DNA from: a bacterium HR30
Lineage (GTDB): Bacteria > Desulfobacterota > Binatia > HRBIN30
Length of the DNA stretch: 51,568 nt
Reading direction: 5' to 3'
NCBI GenBank assembly: GCA_002898795.1
Contig: BEIG01000007.1
Coordinates: forward strand, 1 to 51,568
Part shown: one piece after another, positions 26,821 through 34,677 of the stretch
How the letters are laid out: every line of letters begins with the position of its first letter
Numbering within the stretch: position 1 is the first letter of the stretch
The notes under the pieces: generated by a model
What the model saw: the letters and a program-made list of their open reading frames with translations, nothing else
What the model was told of the DNA's origin: nothing
The model's database searches: none
Position numbers and translations under genes: made by a program

Positions 26821-27762
26821 GTGCTTCCTGAAGTCTCCGTCGTTGTTCCGGTTTTCAATGAAAAGGGAAACGCCGGCCCCCTGGCACGAGAGATCGACGC
26901 GGCGGTGCGGGCACTGGGCCTCGGTTATGAGATCATTTTTGTGAACGACGGCAGTAGCGATGGGACGCTGGAAGAGCTGCTCGACGCGCTGTCAGCCATT
27001 CCTTCGTTGCGCATCCTCGACTTGGATGGCAATTTCGGTGAGGCGGCGGCCTTGACGGCGGGCTTCCAGGCTGCTCGGGGCCGGGTCATTGTTACGCTCG
27101 ATGGCGATGGTCAAAACGACCCCGCGGACATCCTTAAACTCTGGCAGCGGTTCCAGCAAGGTTTTGTGGTGGTTTCCGGTTGGCGGCAGCGCCGTCAAGA
27201 AGGCTTTTGGGTGCGAGTTTTGCCATCGCGTGTGGCGAACTGGCTGATCGCTCGCGTGACGGGCGTTCCGCTGCACGACAATGGGTGCGGGCTCAAGATT
27301 TACAGGGCGGAAGCGGCAAAGCGGGTGCACCTGCCAAAGGGCTTCAACCGTTTTTTGCCGGCTATTTTGGGTGTCCGAGCCAATGAAGTTGCGGAGGTGC
27401 CTGTACGCGATCGCCGACGCCAACATGGCGCATCGCATTACGGTTTGAACCGTACGCTCATCGTCATGCGAGATTTGTTGGCCGTGCCTTTTTTGCTTTC
27501 GAACCCGCGCCTGTTCGAGGCCGTTTGGAAGTGGTTGGGGCTGGCTGGAGTTGTGGCGGCCATCATGTTGGGGGTCGGCGGAAACTTGGCTGGTGGATCG
27601 GCGGCAGCATTCTTTTCTCTGCTCGCGTACGCTGTTTGGTGGAACTTGAGGAGGTTTAACCAGGCGCAACGCATCGGGGTTTATCGTTTACGGCGCGAGT
27701 TCAGCCGACTGGTCGAGGGAGGCGTGTTTGTCCGCCAACGCCAGCGAGTCGGGGAGCGCTGA
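26821..27762 (+). CDS. Polyprenyl-phosphate glycosyltransferase (GT2, DPM/ArnC type)
   Basis: A 313-residue GT2 enzyme with a GTG start behind a GAAAAGGGGAA site. SVVVPVFNEKGN, DGSSDGT, LDGDGQNDPADI and DNGCGLKIYR define the GT-A core; a C-terminal pair of membrane helices follows (about 240-285). It is distinct from the ArnC at 18249 (GEAAALTAGF instead of GQHAAVMAGF, DGDGQN instead of DADLQN), so the cluster appears to load two different sugars on the lipid carrier, matching its two ArnT-like transferases. Confidence 0.87.
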   Translation: MLPEVSVVVPVFNEKGNAGPLAREIDAAVRALGLGYEIIFVNDGSSDGTLEELLDALSAIPSLRILDLDGNFGEAAALTAGFQAARGRVIVTLDGDGQNDPADILKLWQRFQQGFVVVSGWRQRRQEGFWVRVLPSRVANWLIARVTGVPLHDNGCGLKIYRAEAAKRVHLPKGFNRFLPAILGVRANEVAEVPVRDRRRQHGASHYGLNRTLIVMRDLLAVPFLLSNPRLFEAVWKWLGLAGVVAAIMLGVGGNLAGGSAAAFFSLLAYAVWWNLRRFNQAQRIGVYRLRREFSRLVEGGVFVRQRQRVGER

Positions 27763-28730
27763 TGGAAACAATTCGCGTCGGGCTCGTGGGTGCCGGCTAC
27801 TGGGGAAAGAATTTGCTGCGCTTGTTCCGGGCGCGAACGGATGTCGTGGTGTGTGCCGTAGCCGACGTGGACCAGGACGCCGCAACGAGGGTTGCGGGAG
27901 ACCTGCCCGTAGCCCCGGATCTCGAAACGTTGATTCGCCATTACCACCCGGATGCGGTAGCCATCGTTACACCCCCGTCGACGCACTATGAACTGGCGCG
28001 TTACGCTCTGATGCATGGGAAGCATTGTTGGGTAGAGAAACCGCTCGCTCTACGTGCCCGCGAGGCAAGAGAGCTCGTTTCCCTTGCGGAGGAGCATGGC
28101 TGTCAGCTTTTCGTCGACGAGACCTTTCTCTACGACCCTCTGGTCCAAACAGCCCGAGATTGGATCCATGGTGGTAGGCTCGGCCAAGTGTATCATCTTT
28201 CGTTTGAACGTTTGGGGCAGGGCCGCATCCGCCGCGATTCCAATGTTTGGTGGAACTCGGCCCCACACGATCTCTCGATTTTATGTTACTGGATCGATGC
28301 ACCAGTGCGCCACGTGCAAGTGAACTCTTTCAGTTACTTGCAGCCGGGAGTGGCGGATGTGGCGATTGGTACGCTCCTCCTGGAGCAAGACATTTCGGCG
28401 CACGTGTATCTGAGCTGGATGGCGCCCCAAAAGGTGGCGACGGCAACGGTTGTGGGAAGTGAGGGTATGCTCGTGTTCGAGGGGCGATTTGGTCAGCGCA
28501 AGCTCGATTTTTATGAGTTTCGTGTCGCCCGAAAAGAGTCCGCTTCGGGTAACGTGATTCCGGTTGAACGATTTAACTGTACAGAGTCCGTACGCGGGGG
28601 AGAGGAGGAGCCGTTAGCCTTGGCGGTCGAGGCATTCGTTGGTGCGGTGCGAACCGGTGTTCTCCCGCCGAGTGCTGGTGTGTTTTCGCAGCGAGTCGTC
28701 GAAATCCTCGAGCAGGGGTTACCCTACTGA
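27762..28730 (+). CDS. Gfo/Idh/MocA family oxidoreductase
   Basis: A 322-residue NAD(P)-dependent dehydrogenase. The Rossmann motif GAGYWGKN is at 11-18, the catalytic-lysine motif EKPLAL (WVEKP) lies near residue 93, and VDETFLYDP marks the second domain. Its ATG overlaps the GT2 stop (TGATG). In nucleotide-sugar loci such enzymes (GnnA, WbpB, WlbA) oxidise C3 of a UDP-N-acetylhexosamine for a DegT aminotransferase. That role is inferred from context and not proven by a specific residue. Confidence 0.88.
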   Translation: METIRVGLVGAGYWGKNLLRLFRARTDVVVCAVADVDQDAATRVAGDLPVAPDLETLIRHYHPDAVAIVTPPSTHYELARYALMHGKHCWVEKPLALRAREARELVSLAEEHGCQLFVDETFLYDPLVQTARDWIHGGRLGQVYHLSFERLGQGRIRRDSNVWWNSAPHDLSILCYWIDAPVRHVQVNSFSYLQPGVADVAIGTLLLEQDISAHVYLSWMAPQKVATATVVGSEGMLVFEGRFGQRKLDFYEFRVARKESASGNVIPVERFNCTESVRGGEEEPLALAVEAFVGAVRTGVLPPSAGVFSQRVVEILEQGLPY

Positions 28731-28741
28731 ACTTGTGTTCT

Positions 28742-28794
28742 CAGTGTGATTTTCTCGCTGCGAAGAGGTTGTATTCGTGATACTCTTCACACTG
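28742..28794. promoter_or_regulatory. Double inverted repeat before the response regulator
   Basis: Two nested repeats face each other: CAGTGT (28742-28747) with ACACTG (28789-28794), and GAAGAG (28762-28767) with CTCTTC (28783-28788). The 3' arms are contiguous and end four bases before the ATG. No Shine-Dalgarno sequence is visible, so this may be an operator or an RNA hairpin that affects start-site access. Confidence 0.4.
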
Positions 28795-28798
28795 GCGT

Positions 28799-29212
28799 AT
28801 GGCAAAAATCTTGGTAGTCGAGGATGATCCGGATATCATGCGCATCATGACGCACACCCTTCGTGCAGCGGGGCACGTAGTCATCCCTGCGTATGGCGGC
28901 GAAGACGCTTTGCGCAAGGTCAAGCAGCACCACCCCGACTTAGTCCTCACGGACTTGGCAATGCCGAAGATGACCGGTGTGGAAATTATCCAGCAGATTA
29001 AGCGCGACGAGGCAACCAAAACGATCCCGTGCCTAGCGGTAACAGCTCACGTGTGGGAGTTTTTAGCCCACTCCGCTGGCGACGCAGGATGTGACGGGTA
29101 CCTGGCGAAGCCCTTCACGAACCGGCAGTTGGTGGAGTTCGTCAACAAGTACTTGTCTGCCTCTAGTGGAGTCGACACGGCTGGAGGGAAGAACCGGTCA
29201 GTGATTGGTTGA
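28799..29212 (+). CDS. Single-domain response regulator (CheY-like)
   Basis: A 137-residue receiver domain with no output domain. Acidic pocket E8-D9-D10, phosphoacceptor D52, T82 and K104 are all in place. The last 15 residues are a low-complexity tail. There is no histidine kinase in the window. It follows the sugar cluster and precedes the pilin region; single receivers of this kind (PilG/PilH-like) often control type IV pili or motility, but the sequence does not show this link directly. Confidence 0.92.
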   Translation: MAKILVVEDDPDIMRIMTHTLRAAGHVVIPAYGGEDALRKVKQHHPDLVLTDLAMPKMTGVEIIQQIKRDEATKTIPCLAVTAHVWEFLAHSAGDAGCDGYLAKPFTNRQLVEFVNKYLSASSGVDTAGGKNRSVIG

Positions 29213-30212
29213 ACCAACGGCAGGCGCGCAATTGGAAGGTGGAGCCCGAGTCTGCTCTTGCTGCCCCCGGTGGACTGGCCGCAGCCCAGTTTCGCCGCAT
29301 CAGTTCGCACCGGGCTGACTTGTGGTTCCCCTCGGGAAGAGCTGCTTCGTTCTGGTTGGCGGTTGCCCGGTGGTGACGAGGCTGGCCAGGCTCCGGGGTG
29401 TGTTTCTAGGTTCCCCTTTGCTGCTAGCACCTTTGTTCGAACGCTGGCGGGGCAAACCTTCCTGTATGCCGTGGGTCCTTTCCGGTCTTCGCACTGCCGG
29501 TAGGGGCTCACCCCGGACTCGCGTTCGCCCCTGCCCGGTCGGGCCGTTACGGGCTGGGGAGGGGAGAACGGCGATCCGCCCCTCCAGTAGGAGGCAAAGG
29601 CAGTGGATTTCAGTTTTTGTATCGCCGCTTTGCCCAGTTCCTTCGCTATTCCAGTTTTTGTCACTTGCCTGGGGTGTTATCCCCCATAGCCTGTCGCGGA
29701 CTCGCTCCGATAACAGGGCCCAAGGTCCTTCGGCCTCTCCCGGTCCAGGGGAGGCGCACCCCCAAAAATCTGGTGAACCCGTGGGGTAACCACTGTCGGG
29801 CCCATTCATTGAAGTGGGCGATCATCGCAGGGACAGGCAAGACCACTGGGCTCTCCCCGATCCCGTTGAGCAAGATCGGCAGGGCCATGCTGGTCCTTGG
29901 CGGGGCGCGGCACAAACATAGACAAAGTCGGTGGTATTTCTTGCACTGCAGTTCTCGGCTCTTGCGATCAGCGCGGGGCAGCTATCCCGGAACCATCTCA
30001 CGTGGCTGGCGATTTGCCACTAGTGCTTTGCGGTCTACCATGCTGAGTGCCTTCGGAGGGTGCATTTTCCCGTGCCGTCTTTTGTCAACGACTGTCACTC
30101 CGATCGCAGCGCGACGCCCGACGTCAACTTTTGAACGCGCTCCAGGTGACAGGTTTCCGGTGTTGCCGCCCATTTAAGGGTGTCTCCCTATGGAAGGCCA
30201 AGGCACGCGGAG
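29213..30212. other. One-kilobase hairpin-rich non-coding region
   Basis: No reading frame on either strand has family character. Inverted repeats are dense: CCCCTGCCCG/CGGGCTGGGG at 29528-29559 (one mismatch), GGAGGGG/CCCCTCC at 29558-29585 with an inner CGG-CGAT-CCG, TGTTATC/GATAACA at 29675-29715, GTGG/CCAC at 29781-29793, GCCCA/TGGGC at 29800-29819, and CCGATC/GATCGG at 29857-29879. The pattern suggests a structured RNA or a decayed element. The strand cannot be told by eye. Confidence 0.45.
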
Positions 30213-30229
30213 TTGGCACGATCGCTGCT
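30213..30229 (+). promoter_or_regulatory. Sigma-54 (-24/-12) promoter of the pilin gene
   Basis: TTGGCACG-ATCG-CTGCT matches the RpoN consensus TTGGCACG-N4-TTGCW at all but one base, with the essential GG (30215-30216) and GC (30227-30228) exactly ten bases apart. Transcription would start near 30240, leaving a leader of about 190 bases. RpoN control of pilA genes is well established in several Gram-negative bacteria. Confidence 0.75.
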
Positions 30230-30239
30230 GCCACTCTGG

Positions 30240-30427
30240 GCCGTCCAAACGACAAATAGCGTCGGGCAAAACGACGGGAGGCGAGGGACAATGCAAAGGG
30301 CACACGCACCACCGTAAAGAAGTAGAGGGCACATGAGGCAGTCCGGACCGATGGTCCGCGATCATAGGTGGAACAAGGACGCACACAACAACGAGACACA
30401 ATTAAAGGTAGAGAAAGGAAAACAACG
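30240..30427 (+). promoter_or_regulatory. Long pilin mRNA leader with a strong hairpin
   Basis: The leader contains a 6-base hairpin CGGACC-GAT-GGTCCG at 30344-30358. Around 30264-30300 it has GGGCAAA, a possible GNRA-capped stem and GGGAC...GCAAAG, elements reminiscent of the c-di-GMP-I riboswitch, but the closing GGC/GCC pairing is missing. The ribosome binding site is in AGAAAGGAAAA before the ATG at 30428. Confidence 0.4.
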
Positions 30428-30799
30428 ATGAAGGCAATCAGGAACAGCAAAGGATTCACGTTGATTGAGCTACTCGTGGTGGTAGCCATCATTGGCATCT
30501 TAGCGGCGATCGCAATTCCGCAGTTTGCGGCATACCGTCAGCGGGGTTTCGACTCCCGAGCACAGTCCGACCTCCGCAACGCTGCGACGGCCGAGGAGGC
30601 GAACTACGCACAGAACCAAGTGTACGTCAGTTGTTCTGATGCTGCTTGCAATACATCCCTGCCCGGTTTCAAGCTTTCCAACGGGGTTTCGTTGACGATG
30701 ACGGCGGCAACCCAGAGCTTTACCGGGACCTCCACTCACAGCCTGGGTACGGGCAAGATTTGGAGTTACGACTCCGCTGCTGGCGGGATCACGAACTGA
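30428..30799 (+). CDS. pilA: Type IV major pilin (PilA-like prepilin)
   Basis: A 123-residue type IVa prepilin. The leader peptide ends at G9; F10 begins the mature protein, and E14 is the conserved Glu5 in FTLIELLVVVAIIGILAA, the N-methylation and assembly helix. The short globular part has one cysteine pair (C69, C74) and is small, close to Geobacter- or pseudopilin-sized subunits rather than 150-residue pilins. No other pil genes are in the window. The gene is a single-cistron unit with its own sigma-54 promoter and intrinsic terminator. A type II secretion pseudopilin is less likely because of that isolation. Confidence 0.92.
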   Translation: MKAIRNSKGFTLIELLVVVAIIGILAAIAIPQFAAYRQRGFDSRAQSDLRNAATAEEANYAQNQVYVSCSDAACNTSLPGFKLSNGVSLTMTAATQSFTGTSTHSLGTGKIWSYDSAAGGITN

Positions 30800-30825
30800 T
30801 CTCTCCGCTTTCTTCGTCGCTGATC

Positions 30826-30864
30826 AAAAGTGGGTCGGGCCTTCGGGCTCGGCCCACTTTTTTT
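30826..30864 (+). terminator. Intrinsic terminator after the pilin gene
   Basis: A 15-base-pair stem (30827-30841 with 30846-30860, two G-T pairs) capped by a TTCG tetraloop and followed by a T-run to 30864. This is the strongest terminator in the window and separates the pilin from the large glycosyltransferase gene. Confidence 0.92.
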
Positions 30865-30961
30865 ATCTGCCAAATTGTCACAACAGCTCGAGCCGGGCCT
30901 AGGCTGCGACCTGGTGACATACTGTTGTTCGGAAACCGAAGTTCGCTTATGTATCGCGGCC

Positions 30962-33529
30962 ATGGCAGGCGCAGCCGTGAGAGGCTTGGTGTCGTCCCCG
31001 TGGGTCCGGTTCCTGGTAGCATTATTAGGGTTAGCGGTGGCTCTGTGGGGGCGATTCCTGATCCCCAGTCCGGCGTTGGAACGGCTCGGCACTTGGCTAC
31101 TGGTGCTGGGGTGTGTTGCCGCTGCCATCGTCATCGGTGCACCAGCAGCACCCAGTAGCGGGCAACTGGCTACAGAGGCTGGCCCAACGCGGGGGCGGAT
31201 TCCCGTCTTATTGGCGTCCCTGCTCTTAGTAGCCGGTTTCGCAGCCTTCGGTTACGCTAGTTGGTCGCTGATCGTTGCGTGGCGCGCTAACTTCGATTGG
31301 GCGGCGCCGCTCATGGTCGGCGCGGTTGCCCTAGCAACGACTGGGCTCGCGATACTGGACCGTAAGTGGCGGCAGCCTTTGGTTCGGGTTCCAACGAGCA
31401 AACTGGAACTTTTTCTTGTTCTGGTTGTGCTCGCGTGCGGCACTTTCCTTCGCTTCTACCGTATCGATTATTTCCCGCCAACCGATGGATTCGTCGCGAT
31501 CGAGGAGCCACAATCAGGCCAGGGGGCCTGGGCCATCATGGCGGAGGGCGTGAGACCCTGGGAGTTTTTGCTCGACCGTTGGCTGGCGGTGCCGTTTTTC
31601 CATTGGGTTGGAATCTCCATCCTCGCGCTGCGCATTCCTTTTGTGATTGTAAGTTGCCTTACGTTGCTCGCAACCTACATCTTGGCGCGAGAAGTAGTGC
31701 GGTGGCCAGCAGCTCTGTTAGCGACCGCGCTGCTGGCGGTATCGCACTGGCACCTGCATTATGCGCGCCTCGCGCACAACATATTCCCAACGACCTTGCT
31801 GAGCGTCGTGGTTTGGTGGCTTTGTATCCGGCAAGCTCGAACGGGGGGGCTCCGTTTGTACCCGTGGATTGGGTTTTGGAGCGGGTACTCTCTCTATGCC
31901 TACGCAGGGTATCGTGGAATTCCTATTGTGGTTGGAGTGTTCCTCTTCGGGTACACGCTGTACCTTTGGTGGCATCGTAACGACGCCCCAACGCTGCGGC
32001 AAACATGGCGGCTTCATTTGGCGGGGCTTCTCTTGTTCGTTCTGTTCTTCTCTGGGCCCGTTGCGGCCTTGGTCAACCAATTACGGTCGGACCCATCTTA
32101 TTTTCTAGAGGCGTTTTACCGGTCATACGCAAACAAGCAGTATTACGTTTCCGACTGGCCCACTTGGCTCAGGTTGCGGTGGGAACGAATTCTGGAAACC
32201 TCGCGGATTTTTCACCACGTGGGTGACAGGGAACAAGCTTACAATCTTCCCGGGGAGCCCATGCTCGATCCCGTCTCCGGGGTATTGTTCACGACCGCTC
32301 TCGTCTTTTGCCTGGTTTACCCGCGACACCGGTTTCAAGGGTTTTTCGCGTTCGCCTTTCTCTTTCTCCTGCTGGCCGGGGCACTCCTGACGCAGACGCT
32401 CGTGGTGGCGCGGCTACAGATCGTCGTCCCACTCGTGTTCGTTTTGGTGGCATTGTGGGCGGATCGAATGTGGGAGTTGTCCGGCAGCGTGGGACGTCAA
32501 TGGGTGAGAAGCCTCTGGGGGGCATGTACTGTGGCAGCTGTTGTGGCGGCGGCCGTGCTCAACTGGAACGTTTACTTTGGCAAGATGATCCACAGTCCGG
32601 TAATGCGTGCGGTGTACCGAAATTACTACACGACTGCGATTACCTTCCTGCATTCTTTGCCGGACAATGCTTACGCACTGCTCCTGTCGGATATGCGGAA
32701 TTTGTTCATCCCGAACGATTACGCTTGGTGGCGTGGAAATCGGGTACCAGGGGAGGTCACGATTGACATCTACCCATTGTTAACTGGGGCCAAGGCCCCG
32801 TGGGAGGGACGCTTTCTGCACCTCCTCATCCAACGTCCGTTCGAGCAACAAGAGATAGCCGAGTTGGTACGCTGGCTTTACCCCGAAGCCACATGCGAAT
32901 GGATCCGGCATCCAGAAGGCTACCCGCACTTGGATCAAATTGCTTGCACGATCGGCAGGGATGTGCGACCGAAACCCGCCCGCTTCACCTTGCGTGCACG
33001 TTATTTCCGCCCGAACAAGCAGGAGCCTTTTTTGGAGCGTGCCGAACCTGCGTTGAGTTGGGCCTTGTTTCCGGAAGCTTGTTCTCGGTGGCATCAACCC
33101 GAGCGGGCAGACTGTATCGTAGAGTGGGACGGAACCTTTGTGCTGCAAGGAGACAGTCGCCACGAGCTAGCCGTGGAGGCTCGCAACGCTCATGTAGAAG
33201 GTGACGTAGACGGTCGCGAGTTCACGACAGACCGTTCTGTTCCGATCGAGGGCTACGTGCTCGGAGGGGAGATGCGGGCAGCGCGGCTCGTGCTCGACCC
33301 CGGAACGCACCGCATCCGGGTTCGCGCTCGCCCGTTGGGGAACGAAGGGGACCCAGGGGTGCGCTTGCGGCGAAAGGATCCAGTGGGTGGTTGGCAGCTC
33401 GTAACCTTCCTCGAGTCCGAGCAGGACTTGCCAAGTGCTGGGGAGTTGCAGGGCAAGAGCTCGGCTACTGTGGAAAAAGCAAAGCACAGCTCGGGAGAAC
33501 TGGCCGCAGGCGGACCCGTCGAACCATGA
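30962..33529 (+). CDS. GT-C (GT39-like) membrane glycosyltransferase with C-terminal beta domain
   Basis: An 855-residue protein. Roughly a dozen membrane helices (to about 540) carry the GT-C layout: a first helix ending LRFYRIDYFPP, then an acidic loop with AIEEPQSGQGAW. A soluble, extracytoplasmic part follows; residues about 670-820 (ARYFRP..., IVEWDGTFVL..., LDPGTHRIRVRARP) resemble a PA14/carbohydrate-binding beta sandwich. It should move a sugar from a lipid carrier to a surface acceptor. ATG 30962 lies beyond the terminator; an in-frame GTG at 30914 is possible. An ACAACAG/CTGTTGT repeat (30880-30928) sits in the short upstream gap. It overlaps the sulfotransferase start (ATGA). Confidence 0.78.
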   Translation: MAGAAVRGLVSSPWVRFLVALLGLAVALWGRFLIPSPALERLGTWLLVLGCVAAAIVIGAPAAPSSGQLATEAGPTRGRIPVLLASLLLVAGFAAFGYASWSLIVAWRANFDWAAPLMVGAVALATTGLAILDRKWRQPLVRVPTSKLELFLVLVVLACGTFLRFYRIDYFPPTDGFVAIEEPQSGQGAWAIMAEGVRPWEFLLDRWLAVPFFHWVGISILALRIPFVIVSCLTLLATYILAREVVRWPAALLATALLAVSHWHLHYARLAHNIFPTTLLSVVVWWLCIRQARTGGLRLYPWIGFWSGYSLYAYAGYRGIPIVVGVFLFGYTLYLWWHRNDAPTLRQTWRLHLAGLLLFVLFFSGPVAALVNQLRSDPSYFLEAFYRSYANKQYYVSDWPTWLRLRWERILETSRIFHHVGDREQAYNLPGEPMLDPVSGVLFTTALVFCLVYPRHRFQGFFAFAFLFLLLAGALLTQTLVVARLQIVVPLVFVLVALWADRMWELSGSVGRQWVRSLWGACTVAAVVAAAVLNWNVYFGKMIHSPVMRAVYRNYYTTAITFLHSLPDNAYALLLSDMRNLFIPNDYAWWRGNRVPGEVTIDIYPLLTGAKAPWEGRFLHLLIQRPFEQQEIAELVRWLYPEATCEWIRHPEGYPHLDQIACTIGRDVRPKPARFTLRARYFRPNKQEPFLERAEPALSWALFPEACSRWHQPERADCIVEWDGTFVLQGDSRHELAVEARNAHVEGDVDGREFTTDRSVPIEGYVLGGEMRAARLVLDPGTHRIRVRARPLGNEGDPGVRLRRKDPVGGWQLVTFLESEQDLPSAGELQGKSSATVEKAKHSSGELAAGGPVEP

Positions 33530-34584
33530 GCCTTGCTGAACCCTCTTCGCAAGTGTCAGCAATGGAGGAGCGACTGATCTTTGTGGTCAGCCCACCGCGA
33601 TCTGGTTCCACATTGCTCATGCGCATGCTGGCAGCACATTCGCAGATTTATAGCCGGCCAGAGCCGCATATTTTGCCGCCGCTGGCGCACCTAGGCTACT
33701 TCGACACGGTGGATGCCGCTCCCTTCGACCATCTTCAGGCGGCCCAGGCCATTCGGGAATTTGTTGCGGATTTGCCGCGGGGAGAGGCGGACTATTTGGA
33801 TGCTTGCCGGGCGTACACCGACACACTCTACGGCCGGATGCTCATAGCCCGCGGGGGCGGAAAACGGTATTTCCTGGACAAAACCCCAGCCAACGCCTTG
33901 GTGCTGCCGTTCATTAGCCGGCTGTACCCGAGAGCACGCTACGTCGTCCTTTTGCGCCACCCCGCAGCCATTTTCGCTTCTTATGCCAATTCCTTTTTCG
34001 ACGGCGATTATGAAGCGGCGCATCGATTCAACCCGATCCTGCAACGGTACGTACCAGCGGTGGCCCGTTTTCTCCGAGAACAAAAGGTGCCGGTAGAGCA
34101 GGTCCGTTACGAAGTACTGGTACAGCAGCCGGAAGCAGAAATGCGCCGCTTGTGCACCTTCTTGGGCCTTTCGTACGAGCCTGGAATGATCGAGTACGGA
34201 AGGCACGAGTTTTCGGGCCGAGGGCTAGGTGACCCAATCACCGTGCGACGCCAAACCCGCCCGGTGGCGGAATCCGTGGACAAATGGGCGGAGGAGTTAG
34301 CGCAAGACCCACGCAAGTTTGCCTTTGTTCGCGGATTACTTGAGGGGATCGAGGATCGGGATTTGGAGACCTGGGGTTTTCCACGGGCAGCGTTGTTCGA
34401 TGCTGTGGAGCGGGCCGAACAGCGTCTGGGCGGGAAACGGGCGACGGGACGGCCTCGTTGGGATCGGTTCCTTCTAGAGCGTAAGCTTTTGCGTTGGGCA
34501 AGAAAGTTCGTGCACGGAGTGCCAGGTATGGAGAGCTTCGTGCGCCGCGTCCGGTTGGTTTGCGACGTGGTGCTCCGAGGTTGA
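33526..34584 (+). CDS. Sulfotransferase family protein
   Basis: A 352-residue PAPS-dependent sulfotransferase (Sulfotransfer_3 type). The 5'-phosphosulfate loop SPPRSGST is at 22-29, the 3'-phosphate segment is LLRHPAAIFASYANS, and YFLDKTPAN resembles the substrate-side region. The ATG overlaps the stop of the GT-C gene, so a sugar transferred by that enzyme, or its lipid-linked precursor, is a likely acceptor. Sulfation of proteins or small molecules cannot be excluded. Confidence 0.87.
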   Translation: MSLAEPSSQVSAMEERLIFVVSPPRSGSTLLMRMLAAHSQIYSRPEPHILPPLAHLGYFDTVDAAPFDHLQAAQAIREFVADLPRGEADYLDACRAYTDTLYGRMLIARGGGKRYFLDKTPANALVLPFISRLYPRARYVVLLRHPAAIFASYANSFFDGDYEAAHRFNPILQRYVPAVARFLREQKVPVEQVRYEVLVQQPEAEMRRLCTFLGLSYEPGMIEYGRHEFSGRGLGDPITVRRQTRPVAESVDKWAEELAQDPRKFAFVRGLLEGIEDRDLETWGFPRAALFDAVERAEQRLGGKRATGRPRWDRFLLERKLLRWARKFVHGVPGMESFVRRVRLVCDVVLRG

Positions 34585-34677
34585 AAGTGGATGCAAGAAG
34601 AGGCCCGCAGTCCGCGAGCACTAGGGGACTAAAACAACTCGAGCGGCCCCCGCGTAGCGGTCAGGTGAGCTGAGAGG

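Noticed and set aside
29213-29890. Group II intron or RNase P RNA as explanation of the hairpin region
   Set aside because: No recognisable domain V, maturase or conserved RNase P core segment could be found by eye; a covariance scan would decide.
29300-30177. Several overlapping frames of 100-190 codons on both strands
   Set aside because: None shows motifs, membrane patterns or a ribosome binding site; composition is of the structured non-coding type.
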